Shown here piece by piece: positions 48,253 to 57,465 of a DNA stretch of 64,000 nt. The translations under genes and the position numbers were made by a program. The stretch is from Pelagerythrobacter rhizovicinus. Lineage in GTDB: Bacteria; Pseudomonadota; Alphaproteobacteria; Sphingomonadales; Sphingomonadaceae. The stretch lies in the NCBI RefSeq assembly GCF_004135625.1, contig NZ_SDPV01000002.1, forward strand, positions 620,001-684,000, in the 5' to 3' direction. How positions within the stretch are numbered: position 1 is the stretch's first letter; every line of letters begins with the position of its first letter. A model generated the notes under the pieces. It did not search any database. It saw only the letters and a list, made by a program, of their open reading frames with translations, and had not been told where the DNA came from.

Positions 48253-49824
48253 ATGAGCCTGCTCAGGAACGTCGGGACGATCGGCGGGCTGACGATGGTC
48301 AGCCGGCTGTTCGGCTTTGCACGCGACATGCTGCTAGCCCGCGTGCTCGGGGCGGGCGGCGTGGCCGACGCCTGGCAGCTGGCCTTCCAGCTCCCGAACA
48401 TCTTCCGCCGCCTCTTTGCCGAGGGCGCCTTCGCCAGTGCCTTCGTGCCGCTGTTCAATCGGCGCATGACGGACCGCGACGACCTTTCCGAAGCGCGCCG
48501 TTTCGCCGAGGAAGTGCTCGCTTTCCTGATCCCGGTGCTGATCGTGTTCGGTGCGCTGGCACTGATCGCGATGCCATGGATCGCCGGGCTGTTCGCCAAC
48601 GAAGGGATCGAAGGCGATCCGGATCTGTTCGAACTCGCCGTCCTGATGGCGCGGATCACCTTCCCCTACCTTGCCTTCATGAGCCTGGCGACGCTGTTCG
48701 CCGCGATTCTCAATTCGCTCTCGCGCTTCGCCGCGGCCGCGGCCGCGCCGATCCTGCTCAACCTGTGCATGATAACCGCGCTGATCGCCGGCATGACGCT
48801 AGGCGAAGGGATCGAGGCCCGGCGCGCAACGGGCGAACTGCTCGCGATTGCGGTCACGGTCTCGGGCTTGCTTCAGTTGATCTGGCTATGGATCTGGGCG
48901 CGCAAGGCGGGGTTTCGCATGCGTCTAGGCCGCCCCCGAATTACGCCGGGGGTAAAGGAACTCGGCATTCTCATCCTCCCGGCCGTGTTCGGCGCGGGGG
49001 TCTACCAGATCAGTCGCTTCATCGATCTGTTCTTCCTCGCGACGCTGCCCGATGGCGCGTATACGTTCCTCGCGATGGGCGACCGGCTGAACCAGCTGCC
49101 GCTGGGGATCATCGGCATCGCGCTCGGCACGGCGATCCTGCCAGCGCTCTCGCGCCATATCGCGGGCGCCGATCACGAAGCGGCCCAGCGCCTGCAGTCG
49201 AACGCGATCGAGCTCGCCATGCTGCTCACGGTGCCGGCCGCGGTCGCACTGTTCGTCACCGGCAGCGCCTTCACCCGCGCATTCTACACCGGCGGCGCCT
49301 TTACCCTGTCCGACGCGATGGCGACGGGAGCGGTCACCTCGGCGCTCGTGGTGGGCCTGCCCGCCTACGTGCTGATCAAGGTGCTGGTGCCCAACTACTT
49401 CGCGCGCAAGGACACGCGCACGCCCGTCTACACTGCGCTTGCGGCGCTTGTGCTCAATGTCGCCCTGAATTTCCTGCTCGTGCCGCGCCTCGGCGTGGTC
49501 GGACTGGCGCTGGCCGGATCGATCGGAGCCTGGGCCAACGTGGGGCTGCTCTACGCCATTCTCGTGCGCAAGGGATACTTCCGCCTGACGGCGCGGGTCG
49601 CGTGGCGGATTGCGCGGATCGCGCTCGCCGCGCTGCTGATGGGCGCGGCACTGTGGTTCGCGATGCCTTGGGGCACCGGATACTACGCCGGCGGGGTGCT
49701 CGAGCGCGTGGGGTCCATCCTCGCGCTGGTCGCGCTCGGCGGCGCCATCTATTTCGCGTTCGCCGCAGTCCTCGGCGTGCTCGACCGCGCCGCCATCGCC
49801 CGGCTGATGCGCCGCGAGGGTTGA
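48253..49824 (+). CDS. murJ: Lipid II flippase MurJ
   Basis: A 523-aa MOP-superfamily inner-membrane protein with about 14 helices. The N-terminus NVGTIGGLTMVSRLFGFARD and FRRLFAEGAFASAFVPLFNR are diagnostic for MurJ/MviN. It translocates lipid II across the inner membrane for peptidoglycan synthesis. It follows secB by 46 bases and is followed by trpS at a 58-base gap, an order frequent in the alphaproteobacteria. Confidence 0.96.
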   Translation: MSLLRNVGTIGGLTMVSRLFGFARDMLLARVLGAGGVADAWQLAFQLPNIFRRLFAEGAFASAFVPLFNRRMTDRDDLSEARRFAEEVLAFLIPVLIVFGALALIAMPWIAGLFANEGIEGDPDLFELAVLMARITFPYLAFMSLATLFAAILNSLSRFAAAAAAPILLNLCMITALIAGMTLGEGIEARRATGELLAIAVTVSGLLQLIWLWIWARKAGFRMRLGRPRITPGVKELGILILPAVFGAGVYQISRFIDLFFLATLPDGAYTFLAMGDRLNQLPLGIIGIALGTAILPALSRHIAGADHEAAQRLQSNAIELAMLLTVPAAVALFVTGSAFTRAFYTGGAFTLSDAMATGAVTSALVVGLPAYVLIKVLVPNYFARKDTRTPVYTALAALVLNVALNFLLVPRLGVVGLALAGSIGAWANVGLLYAILVRKGYFRLTARVAWRIARIALAALLMGAALWFAMPWGTGYYAGGVLERVGSILALVALGGAIYFAFAAVLGVLDRAAIARLMRREG

Positions 49825-49882
49825 CATCGCGGGGCCGGGGCCGGAAGCGCTCCCCCTCTTTCATCCAAGCAACAGGACCGTC

Positions 49883-50938
49883 ATGCGCGTCGTTTCCGGC
49901 ATTCAGCCCACGGGCAATCTCCACCTCGGCAACTACCTGGGGGCGATCCGCAACTGGGTGCGCATGCAGGACGAGCTGGAGGAGGCCAACCGCGCTCAAG
50001 CAGCCGCAGGCGGTAGCGCAGACGAAAACCAGTGTCTGTTCTTCCTCGCGGACCTGCACGCGATCTCGATGCCGCACGATCCGGCGGAGCTGCGCCGGGC
50101 AACGCTGGAGATGGCCGCGGCGCTGGTCGCATGTGGGATCGACCCCGATCGCTCGATTCTGTTCAATCAGGCGCAGGTCCCCGCCCATGCCGAGCTGCAA
50201 TGGCTGCTCAACGGCACCGCCCGCATGGGTTGGCTAAACCGCATGACGCAGTTCAAGGACAAGAGCGGCAAAAACCGCGAAGGCGCCAGCGCCGCGCTCT
50301 TCACCTATCCGGTGCTGCAGGCGGCCGATGTGCTGCTCTACCAGGCGACTCACGTGCCGGTGGGCGAGGACCAGAAGCAACATCTGGAACTCGCCCGCGA
50401 CATCGCGCAGAAGTTCAACAACGACTTCGCTTCGGATGATGCGCCGGTCTTCACTCTTCCCGATCCCATCACGCCGCCGGATGCGGCACGGATCATGAGC
50501 CTGCGCGACGGCACGGCCAAGATGAGCAAGTCCGATCCGAGCGAGATGAGCCGCATCAACCTGACCGACGACGCCGACACGATCATGAAGAAGGTCAAGA
50601 AAGCCAAGACCGACGCCGAACCGCTGCCTTCCGAGGCTGCCGGACTGGGCGGACGGCCCGAGGCTTACAATCTCGTCTCGATCTACGGTGCGCTGGCGGG
50701 AACCTCGATCGACGCGGTGCTGGCCGAGTTCGGCGGACAGGGCTTCGGCGTGTTCAAGCCCGCGCTGGGCGAGTTGATGGTCGATGTGATCGCGCCGATC
50801 ACGGCGCGGTTCCGCGCATTGCTGGAAGACCGCGAGGCACTCGACGCGATTCTCGCCAAGGGCGCGGCCAAGGCGCGCGAGCGCGGCGCACCGACGCTCG
50901 CCGCGACCTACGAAGCGCTGGGCCTCGTGCGAGGATGA
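49883..50938 (+). CDS. trpS: Tryptophan--tRNA ligase
   Basis: A 351-aa class Ic aminoacyl-tRNA synthetase. The HIGH-like motif is in PTGNLHLGNYLGAI and KMSKS in DGTAKMSKSDPSEM. A short insertion (NRAQAAAGGSADENQ, about residues 35-50) follows the first motif; it is of unclear significance. AGGA precedes the ATG. Confidence 0.96.
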   Translation: MRVVSGIQPTGNLHLGNYLGAIRNWVRMQDELEEANRAQAAAGGSADENQCLFFLADLHAISMPHDPAELRRATLEMAAALVACGIDPDRSILFNQAQVPAHAELQWLLNGTARMGWLNRMTQFKDKSGKNREGASAALFTYPVLQAADVLLYQATHVPVGEDQKQHLELARDIAQKFNNDFASDDAPVFTLPDPITPPDAARIMSLRDGTAKMSKSDPSEMSRINLTDDADTIMKKVKKAKTDAEPLPSEAAGLGGRPEAYNLVSIYGALAGTSIDAVLAEFGGQGFGVFKPALGELMVDVIAPITARFRALLEDREALDAILAKGAAKARERGAPTLAATYEALGLVRG

Positions 50939-51014
50939 CGGAAGTATCTTGACCCATCGAAGACGAGATCCGCATGAGCAAACATGACTGATTTTATTGC
51001 GTTTTCTCTATGTT

Positions 51015-51033
51015 CTCATTCAATCCTCATTCA
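51015..51033. promoter_or_regulatory. Direct repeats before the DUF4136 gene
   Basis: CTCATTCA occurs twice with an 11-bp period (51015-51022 and 51026-51033), one helical turn apart, about 100 bases before the lipoprotein start. Such spacing suits binding by a response regulator dimer. No -35/-10 pair is clearly seen near it. Confidence 0.35.
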
Positions 51034-51131
51034 GCCCGCCTTCTTTACAACACGCCTTATCGATGACAGCGTGGAGCCGGCGTGAGGGACGGTCGCGCTA
51101 TGCGTTACTGCTTCCTAAGGGGATGATTACG

Positions 51132-51842
51132 ATGAACACCCGCAAAAAAGGTTGGGGCCGCACCCTCAAGCTCGCCGCCGTGCCGGTGCTGCTTGCCGGC
51201 CTCGCCGCCTGCGCCACGCCGTTCAAGGCCGACGTGTCGCGCTTCCAGTCGCAACTGCCTGCGCCGCAGGGCCAGACGTTCGCCGTCGTGGCGGACGATC
51301 CGGCGCTCGCCGGCGGTCTCGAGTTCGCGCGCTATGCCGACTACGTCGAGGCGGAGATGGAGCAGCTCGGCTACACTCAGGCTTCGCCCGAGAACGCCAC
51401 GTTGCTGGTCCGGTTCGACTACGGCGTCGACAACGGGCGCGAGCGGATCCGCTCGACCCCCGGCTTCCGCGATCCGTTCTACGATCCGTGGTACGGCTTC
51501 TCGCGCCGCCCGGTCTATGTGCGCACGCCCGATGGGTATCGCGTCGCCTATGTGCCGACGCGTTCCTGGGGCTATGGCTTTTACGACCCGTGGTTCGGCG
51601 GCCCCGATGTCCGCAGCTACACGGTCTACACCAGCGGCATCGAACTGAAAATCGACCGCGCGACGGACGGCGAGCGGCTGTTCGAAGGCACGGCGGAAGC
51701 CGTCTCGACGTCGAACCGGCTACAGTATCTCGTTCCCAATCTGGTCGACGCGATGTTTACCGATTTCCCCGGCAACTCGGGCGAGACGGTGCGCATCTCG
51801 ATCAAGCCGGAAGGGGAGACCTCGGTGCGCCGGATCGACTGA
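51132..51842 (+). CDS. DUF4136 domain lipoprotein
   Basis: A 236-aa lipoprotein. The lipobox is LAGLAAC in PVLLAGLAACATPFKADV. The domain has FEARYADYVEAEMEQLGY-like DUF4136 strands (here FARYADYVEAEMEQLGYTQA) and YTVYTSGIELKIDRATDGER. The middle is rich in Tyr, Phe and Gly (FYDPWYGFSRRPVYVRTPDG). Function unknown; outer-membrane anchored. An ATG at 51132 was preferred; ATG 51123 is in the ribosome-site region. Confidence 0.85.
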   Translation: MNTRKKGWGRTLKLAAVPVLLAGLAACATPFKADVSRFQSQLPAPQGQTFAVVADDPALAGGLEFARYADYVEAEMEQLGYTQASPENATLLVRFDYGVDNGRERIRSTPGFRDPFYDPWYGFSRRPVYVRTPDGYRVAYVPTRSWGYGFYDPWFGGPDVRSYTVYTSGIELKIDRATDGERLFEGTAEAVSTSNRLQYLVPNLVDAMFTDFPGNSGETVRISIKPEGETSVRRID

Positions 51843-51871
51843 CCGGAAGCACCTGAACGCGATCACCAAGG

Positions 51872-51903
51872 GGGCGGGCCTGCGCGAGCGGGTCCGCCCT
51901 TTT
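51872..51903 (+). terminator. Rho-independent terminator after the DUF4136 gene
   Basis: A 9-bp stem GGGCGGGCC/GGTCCGCCC (one G-T pair) with a 10-base loop is followed by TTTT. Confidence 0.75.
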
Positions 51904-51969
51904 CATTGGGTGCCGCGCCGCCCACACCTTGCCGCGCCCGCCTCGGACGCTACATGCGGCGCCGAAGCC

Positions 51970-52335
51970 ATGACCCTGTCGCCAAACCTCCTAGCGATTC
52001 GCGCGCTCGCCGCTCTCCTGCTGGCGGTCATCGGCCTTCAGGCCGTGCCGGCACACTCGGTCGGGATCGAGCGGCATCATGGCTCCGCTTTCGATATTTT
52101 CTCGATCGATGTCGCGCCCCCGGCCGCGCTGCGCACGGCGAGCGGGGGCGAGGTCCAACGGTTCGAGCCGCCGGCACCGCCTCCACCGAATCCTGCGATG
52201 CGTACCGCGTCTCCGTCGACCAGGCTAACGGCGGCTTATGCGCGAACCGGGTTGCCGGCGCTCACCGGTCCGCCGTCCCTGTCGCGCGAGCTCGCCAGCC
52301 TTTCGCTGGCGCCGCGCGCGCCGCCTTTCGCCTGA
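51970..52335 (+). CDS. Hypothetical exported protein, 121 aa
   Basis: An unrecognised protein with one N-terminal hydrophobic segment (LLAIRALAALLLAVIGLQAV) that could be a signal anchor, followed by a Pro/Ala-rich, probably disordered region (FEPPAPPPPNPAMRTASPST). It starts at an ATG at 51970 and precedes the 100-aa gene at 52392 by 56 bases. It could be a small periplasmic or membrane-tethered protein; coding is likely but not certain. Confidence 0.5.
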   Translation: MTLSPNLLAIRALAALLLAVIGLQAVPAHSVGIERHHGSAFDIFSIDVAPPAALRTASGGEVQRFEPPAPPPPNPAMRTASPSTRLTAAYARTGLPALTGPPSLSRELASLSLAPRAPPFA

Positions 52336-52391
52336 ACGTTCCCACCTCGGCCACGGCGCCGACGACGACAACGAACCATTTCAGGTGAATC

Positions 52392-52694
52392 ATGACAGTG
52401 CAGACCAGCCGGGCGGCTTCGCCCGGTGACGAACGGCGCGCGCAGGCCGAAGCCCTGCTCGCGCGCTATCCCGACCTCTCGCAGAGCGAGATCGACGATC
52501 TCCGCCACTGGTTCGGCAAGGAAGCGACGGCTCTCGAAACCGCCTTGCTCGCCGGCGACGATCGGCTTGGCCGTCCCTACCAGCAGTTCCGAAAGGACCA
52601 TCTCGACCGCCTGTCCGCGCTCGAGAAGGGCATCGCCGCGGTGATAGGCGTCCTGCTGATCGCCGGGCTCACGGCCCTCGCTATCATGCTCTGA
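52392..52694 (+). CDS. Small membrane-anchored hypothetical protein, 100 aa
   Basis: A helical, acidic N-terminal region (LLARYPDLSQSEIDDLRHWF) is followed by a single C-terminal helix (LEKGIAAVIGVLLIAGLTAL). A tail-anchored topology is implied. Not recognised as a family. It is in the same direction as the upstream small gene and is convergent with dut; a perfect 12-bp hairpin follows. Confidence 0.65.
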   Translation: MTVQTSRAASPGDERRAQAEALLARYPDLSQSEIDDLRHWFGKEATALETALLAGDDRLGRPYQQFRKDHLDRLSALEKGIAAVIGVLLIAGLTALAIML

Positions 52695-52699
52695 CCACC

Positions 52700-52732
52700 G
52701 GGCGGAGCGGCCCACACCGAGCCGCTCCGCCC
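52700..52732. terminator. Hairpin between convergent genes near dut
   Basis: A perfect 12-bp stem GGGCGGAGCGGC/GCCGCTCCGCCC encloses a 9-base loop. It lies between the stop of the 100-aa gene and that of dut, with no T tract on the plus side. Confidence 0.5.
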
Positions 52733-52746
52733 AGCTGTCCCGAAAA

Positions 52747-53208
52747 TCATGCGAGCTGCGCGTGCCCTCCGGTCGACCCGAAGCCGCCCGCCCCGCGCGC
52801 GGTTTCGTCGAGGTCCGCGACCTCCTCCCATGCCGCCTGCGTCACCGGCGCGAGCACGAGCTGTGCCACGCGGTCGCCGCGCGCGATGGCGAACGGCTCG
52901 GCGCCGTGGTTGATCAGGATCACCTTGAGCTCGCCGCGATAGTCCGAATCGATCGTGCCCGGCGCATTGGGCACGCTGATCCCGTGCTTGAAGGCGAGGC
53001 CGGATCGCGGGCGGACCTGGATCTCGTAGCCAGGCGGAATCGCCACCGCGAATCCCGTGGCGATCGCGTGCCGCGTGCCCGGTGCGATCGTCACGTCCTC
53101 TGCGGACAACACGTCCATCCCGGCCGCTCCCTCCGTCGCATAGCGCGGCAGATCCAGCCCCTCCCCGTGCGGCAGGCGCTTGATGCGGACGGATATCGGA
53201 TCGGTCAT
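52747..53208 (-). CDS. dut: dUTP diphosphatase
   Basis: A 153-aa trimeric dUTPase that hydrolyses dUTP to dUMP. All five motifs are seen: [58 protein letters not shown] and the C-terminal [14 protein letters not shown] 53208 overlaps the coaBC stop by 4 bases. Confidence 0.97.
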   Translation of the reverse strand: MTDPISVRIKRLPHGEGLDLPRYATEGAAGMDVLSAEDVTIAPGTRHAIATGFAVAIPPGYEIQVRPRSGLAFKHGISVPNAPGTIDSDYRGELKVILINHGAEPFAIARGDRVAQLVLAPVTQAAWEEVADLDETARGAGGFGSTGGHAQLA

Positions 53209-54479
53209 TCGTCGTTCGGTCCCAGTTCCTGCGCGATCCGTTCGACCAGCGCGCGCGCGACCGCGCTCTTCGGCATCTGCTCGAGCGTCTCGACATTGTC
53301 GGCGGTGACAATGTGCACCGCATTGTTCTCGCCGCCCATCACGTCGCCCGAGACATCGTTGGCGACGATCCAGTCGGCCCCCTTGCGTTCACGCTTCGCT
53401 TTGGCGTTCGCGATCACGTCCTCGGTTTCCGCTGCGAAGCCGATCAGCAGCCGGGGGCGCTGGCGGGCGACGGCGAGACTGGCGAGTATGTCCGGATTTT
53501 CGGCGAGGACCAGCGCCGGCGGCGCAGTGCCGCGCTTCTTCATCTTATGTGCCGCAAAGTCCTTGCTGCGCCAGTCGGCCACGGCAGCGACCATGACCGC
53601 GGCGTCGACCGGAAGCGCGCCCTTCACCGCCTCGGCCATCTCGCGCGCGGATTCGACATCGATCCGCTCCACGCCCGGCGGCGTCTCGAGCATGACCGGG
53701 CCGGCCACCAGTGTCACGCGGGCGCCCGCGGCGGCGGCCGCGGCGGCGATTGCGAAGCCCTGCTTCCCGCTCGACCGGTTGGCGATGTAGCGCACCGGAT
53801 CGATTGGTTCGTGCGTCGGCCCGGCGGTGATGAGCACATGCCGGCCATAGAGTGGGCGATGCGCGGGCCCGGCATCGAAATCCGGCTGGCCCGACAGGGG
53901 ATCGGCTTCGAGCGGCCGCGCCAGCGCGAGCCGCGCCGCGATCGCGGCCCAGATCGCCTCGGGTTCGGGCAGGCGGCCGGGGCCGTACTCGCCGCAGGCC
54001 ATCGGCCCCTCGTCGGGCTCCATCACCTCGACCCCCGACTGCCGCAGCCACGCGACATTGCGCCGCGTCGCCGGATGCTGCCACATGCGCACGTTCATCG
54101 CAGGCACGGCCATGACCGGCGTGTCGGTCGCGAGGAGCAGCGTGGTCGCAAGATCGTCGGCCAGGCCGGCGGTCATCTTCGCGAGCAGGTCCGCGGTCGC
54201 CGGGCACACGACCACCAGGTCCGCCTCCCGGCTGAGTTGGATATGGCCCATCTCGGCCTCGTCCTTGAGATCCCACAGCGTGGTGTAGACGGGGTTCTCG
54301 CTGAGCGCGGCGAGCGTCATCGGCGTTACGAACTGCTGTCCGCCCTCGGTGATCACGCAGGTGACCGAACCGCCGGCCTTGCGGATCAGCCGCACCACCT
54401 CGCAAGCCTTGTAGGCCGCGATGCCGCCGCCGACGATAAGCAGGATGCGGGGAGCGCCCGAACGGCCGTCAACGGTCAT
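53205..54479 (-). CDS. coaBC: Bifunctional phosphopantothenoylcysteine decarboxylase / phosphopantothenate--cysteine ligase
   Basis: A 424-aa enzyme of coenzyme A synthesis. The CoaC part has the FMN site near [17 protein letters not shown], the PAMNVRMW motif (catalytic His region) and the active Cys in [16 protein letters not shown]. The CoaB part contains the [20 protein letters not shown] nucleotide-binding segment and the Lys-rich [11 protein letters not shown] classic dut-coaBC pair. Confidence 0.96.
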   Translation of the reverse strand: MTVDGRSGAPRILLIVGGGIAAYKACEVVRLIRKAGGSVTCVITEGGQQFVTPMTLAALSENPVYTTLWDLKDEAEMGHIQLSREADLVVVCPATADLLAKMTAGLADDLATTLLLATDTPVMAVPAMNVRMWQHPATRRNVAWLRQSGVEVMEPDEGPMACGEYGPGRLPEPEAIWAAIAARLALARPLEADPLSGQPDFDAGPAHRPLYGRHVLITAGPTHEPIDPVRYIANRSSGKQGFAIAAAAAAAGARVTLVAGPVMLETPPGVERIDVESAREMAEAVKGALPVDAAVMVAAVADWRSKDFAAHKMKKRGTAPPALVLAENPDILASLAVARQRPRLLIGFAAETEDVIANAKAKRERKGADWIVANDVSGDVMGGENNAVHIVTADNVETLEQMPKSAVARALVERIAQELGPNDE

Positions 54480-54626
54480 GGCAGATCGTCCCCGTTTTCA
54501 CCGTGCGGACTCTAGCCGCGCCCGTATTCGCGTGCCAGCCCTGCCGCGCGATGTAAAGATTGGGCTGGCGGTCCACCCGCCCGCGCCTGTAGACCGATGG
54601 CGACAGCAGAACGAGGAGGGGGATCG

Positions 54627-55010
54627 ATGCGGATCATACTGACGGCGCTCATTTTCGTGGGCGGGTTGTTCTTTCTGGTGACCGGGATGGGTTTCCTGGC
54701 CGATCCGGTGAATTCGGGCGAGACATTCGGCCTGCGCGCGATCGACGCCGACGGCCTGGCCACGATGCGCGCGGACATGACGGCGTTCTTCGTGATCGCG
54801 GCGGTCTGCATGCTGGTCGGCGCGTGGCGGCGCAATGGCGACATCCTGCTGGTGCCTGCCGGGCTGTTCGGGGTGGCGCTGATCGGCCGCTTCGTCAGTA
54901 TAGCGGCGGACGGCACCGAGCCGGGCTTCTGGATGCCGATGGTGATCGAGGCCGTGACCGTGATCGTGCTCCTCGTCGCCAGCCGCGCTCTGCCGCACCC
55001 GACGACCTGA
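54627..55010 (+). CDS. DUF4345-like membrane protein
   Basis: A 127-aa membrane protein with four helices (LIFVGGLFFLVTGMGFLADP, MTAFFVIAAVCMLVGAW, LLVPAGLFGVALIGRFVSIA, MVIEAVTVIVLLVASRA). Layout and small size fit DUF4345/related small integral proteins. GAGGAGGGGG precedes the ATG at 54627. It is divergent from coaBC and convergent with ubiB. Function unknown. Confidence 0.72.
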   Translation: MRIILTALIFVGGLFFLVTGMGFLADPVNSGETFGLRAIDADGLATMRADMTAFFVIAAVCMLVGAWRRNGDILLVPAGLFGVALIGRFVSIAADGTEPGFWMPMVIEAVTVIVLLVASRALPHPTT

Positions 55011-55017
55011 CCGGCGC

Positions 55018-56574
55018 TCAGCCGATCCATCCCAGCAGCGCGGCCGCCGCGACCGCGCCGCCGCCCAGCAGACCGGCGAGCACGTAGCCGGGCCAGTCGC
55101 GCCGCTTGCGGTTGCGGCGCTGCCACATGAGTTCGATCCGGGGCAGCGGAGGCGGTTCGGGCGCGCCGCCACGCGGCGGATACTTCTCTTCCAGGCGCCG
55201 GATCAGCGCCGGGATGCGCAGCAGCGTCTCGGTATCCTCGAGCAGCCGGTTCGCGAGCGCGGCTTCGGGGCCGAGCTCGTCGCGAACCCAGCTGCGCACA
55301 AACGGCGCGGCAACGTCCCACATGTTGATGGCGGGATCGAGCTGGGTCGCGATCCCTTCCACCATGACCATGGTCTTCTGCAGCAGCAGCAGGTGCGGCT
55401 GGGTCTGCATGTCGAAGTCGCGGGTGATCGCGAACAGCCCGTCGAGCATCTGGCCGACCGACAGCTCGCTCACGGGCTTGCCACGCATCGGCTCGCCGAC
55501 CGCGCGCAGGGCGGTCGCGAACTCCTCGACCGAATGGTAGCTCGGCACGTACTGCGCTTCGAAATGGATCTCGGCCACGCGGCGGTAATTGCCGGTGGTG
55601 AGGCCGTAGAGGATTTCGGCCAGCCACTGCCGCGCCTGCCGGTCGATCCGGCCCATGATCCCGAAATCGATCGCGACGATCGTTCCGTCGGCCTGCACGA
55701 ACAGGTTTCCCTGGTGCATGTCCGCATGGAAGAACCCGGCGCTGATCGCCTGGCGCAGGAACGCGAGCACCAGCCGCCGCGCGAGCTCGGGCAGGTCGTG
55801 CCCGGCCGCGACGAGGGCCTCGCGGTCGGAGATCTTGATGCCGTCGATCCACTCGATCGTCATCACCCTGCCGTTGGTCCGATCCCAATCGATCGAGGGG
55901 ATGCAGTACCGCTCCACCCCCCGCATGGCCTCGGCGAGCTCGCTGGCCGAGGCGGCCTCGCGCCGCAGGTCGAGCTCGCGGTTGGTCCAACGCTTGAAAT
56001 TGGCGATCGTCAGCCGCGGGCGCAGCCGCTGGGCCTCGCCGCCCAGCGCCTCGAGATGCGCAGCGGCCCATTCGTAGGTCGCGATATCCCGCGCGAAGCG
56101 CTCGCGGATGCCCGGCCGCAGCACCTTGACCGCGACCTGCCTTCCGTCGGTCGTCACCGCGCGGTGTACCTGGGCGATCGAGGCCGCGCCGACCGGCACC
56201 GGGTCGATCTCGGCGAACAGCATTTCCACGGGCTGGCCGAAGCTCGCCTCAATCGCGCGTTCGATCTCCGGATAGGCGACCGGCGGCAGGCTGTCCTGCA
56301 GCGAAAGCAGGTTGCGCGCCGCGTCCTCGCCGACGAGATCCGGCCGCGTGGCGAGCGACTGGCCGAGCTTGATCGCGGCCGGGCCGATCTCCTGGAAGGC
56401 GCCGGCATAGTCGGGCTGCGCCGGCTGGAACGTGCCGAAGCGGGCGATCTTCGCGAGCCGCTTGACTGGGCCTGGCGTATTGGGGTCGTTCTCGATCCCG
56501 CGCAGCGCCCCATGCCGCGCGAGCGTGCGGCCCCACTTGAGCAGCCGGAAGATATGAGTGGCGGGCTGGGTCAT
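55018..56574 (-). CDS. ubiB: Ubiquinone biosynthesis ABC1 kinase-like protein UbiB
   Basis: A 518-aa UbiB/ADCK protein required for ubiquinone synthesis. The KxGQ motif is in AAIKLGQSLATRPDL, the catalytic Lys in VAVKVLRPGIRE, and HADMHQGNLF is the H-x-D-x-H-x-G-N block. Two C-terminal hydrophobic stretches (WPGYVLAGLLGGGAVAAAAL) anchor it in the inner membrane. ATG 56574 starts the conserved N-terminus. Confidence 0.95.
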   Translation of the reverse strand: MTQPATHIFRLLKWGRTLARHGALRGIENDPNTPGPVKRLAKIARFGTFQPAQPDYAGAFQEIGPAAIKLGQSLATRPDLVGEDAARNLLSLQDSLPPVAYPEIERAIEASFGQPVEMLFAEIDPVPVGAASIAQVHRAVTTDGRQVAVKVLRPGIRERFARDIATYEWAAAHLEALGGEAQRLRPRLTIANFKRWTNRELDLRREAASASELAEAMRGVERYCIPSIDWDRTNGRVMTIEWIDGIKISDREALVAAGHDLPELARRLVLAFLRQAISAGFFHADMHQGNLFVQADGTIVAIDFGIMGRIDRQARQWLAEILYGLTTGNYRRVAEIHFEAQYVPSYHSVEEFATALRAVGEPMRGKPVSELSVGQMLDGLFAITRDFDMQTQPHLLLLQKTMVMVEGIATQLDPAINMWDVAAPFVRSWVRDELGPEAALANRLLEDTETLLRIPALIRRLEEKYPPRGGAPEPPPLPRIELMWQRRNRKRRDWPGYVLAGLLGGGAVAAAALLGWIG

Positions 56575-56579
56575 TCGCT

Positions 56580-56662
56580 CTCCCCTCCCGCTTGCGGGAG
56601 GGTCTGGGGGTGGGCCTCGCGGCCCATGCCCACCCCTAACCCCTCCCGCAAGCGGGAGGGGG
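56580..56662. repeat. Nested palindromic element between ubiB and ubiE
   Basis: Two self-complementary arms, CCCTCCCGCTTGCGGGAGGG on the left and CCCTCCCGCAAGCGGGAGGG on the right, enclose a third hairpin (GGGGGTGGGC/GCCCACCCC). The arms can also pair with each other. It lies in the gap between ubiB (start 56574) and ubiE (stop 56678). Confidence 0.7.
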
Positions 56663-56677
56663 ATTGCAAGGCGATGC

Positions 56678-57409
56678 TCACACCTTCCACCCCGAATGGA
56701 TCGCCACGAGCCCGCCCATGATCGGCTCGACCCGTGTGTTGGCAAAGCCCGCTGCGCGGATCATCCCCTCGAACTCGGGCATAGGCGGAAAGCGGCGGAT
56801 CGATTCGACGAGGTAACGATAGCTGTCCTCGTCACCCGCGATCGCCTTGCCGATCTGCGGAACCAGCCTGTGCGAGTAGAGGTCGTAGATTTCCTTGAAG
56901 CCCGGCCATTCGGTGGTCGAAAACTCGAGGCAGAAGAACCGCCCGCCGTGCTTGAGCACCCGGTGCGCCTCGGCCAACGCCTTGTCGATCCGGGTCACGT
57001 TGCGGATCCCGAAGGCGATCGTATAGGCATCGAACATGCGGCGCGGATAGCCGAGCTCCTCGGCGTTCTGGCATGACCAGGTGAGGCCGGTGATCCCGCG
57101 CTCGACCGCGCGCTCGATGCCGACATCGAGCATGTCCTGGTTGATGTCCGCCACCGTCACTTCGGCCCCGCGTGCGGCCATGCGGAAGGCGATGTCTCCG
57201 GTGCCGCCGGCCATGTCGAGGATCGCCTCGCCCGGCTGCGGCTTCACCCGGCGGACGAAGCGGTCCTTCCACAGCCGGTGGAGCCCGCCCGACATCGCAT
57301 CGTTCATCACGTCGTACTTCGCCGCGACATTGGAGAATACCGCGCCCACGCGCTCGGTCTTCTCTTCGGGAGCCACGTCCTCGTAGCCGAATGAAACCTT
57401 CTCGCTCAT
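56678..57409 (-). CDS. ubiE: Demethylmenaquinone / 2-polyprenylbenzoquinol C-methyltransferase UbiE
   Basis: A 243-aa class I methyltransferase. The SAM loop is ILDMAGGTGDIAFRMAARGA; the family motifs YDVMNDAMSGGLHRLWKDRF and FYSTTEW-like (here LEFSTTEWPGFKEIYDLY) are present. It methylates the ubiquinone ring. It is in the same direction as ubiB, separated by 103 bases of palindromic sequence. Confidence 0.96.
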   Translation of the reverse strand: MSEKVSFGYEDVAPEEKTERVGAVFSNVAAKYDVMNDAMSGGLHRLWKDRFVRRVKPQPGEAILDMAGGTGDIAFRMAARGAEVTVADINQDMLDVGIERAVERGITGLTWSCQNAEELGYPRRMFDAYTIAFGIRNVTRIDKALAEAHRVLKHGGRFFCLEFSTTEWPGFKEIYDLYSHRLVPQIGKAIAGDEDSYRYLVESIRRFPPMPEFEGMIRAAGFANTRVEPIMGGLVAIHSGWKV

Positions 57410-57465
57410 GCGCCGCGCCTTAGGAGGAATTGCCGCCCCGGCAAAGGGTGTTAGAGGGCGGCGAC

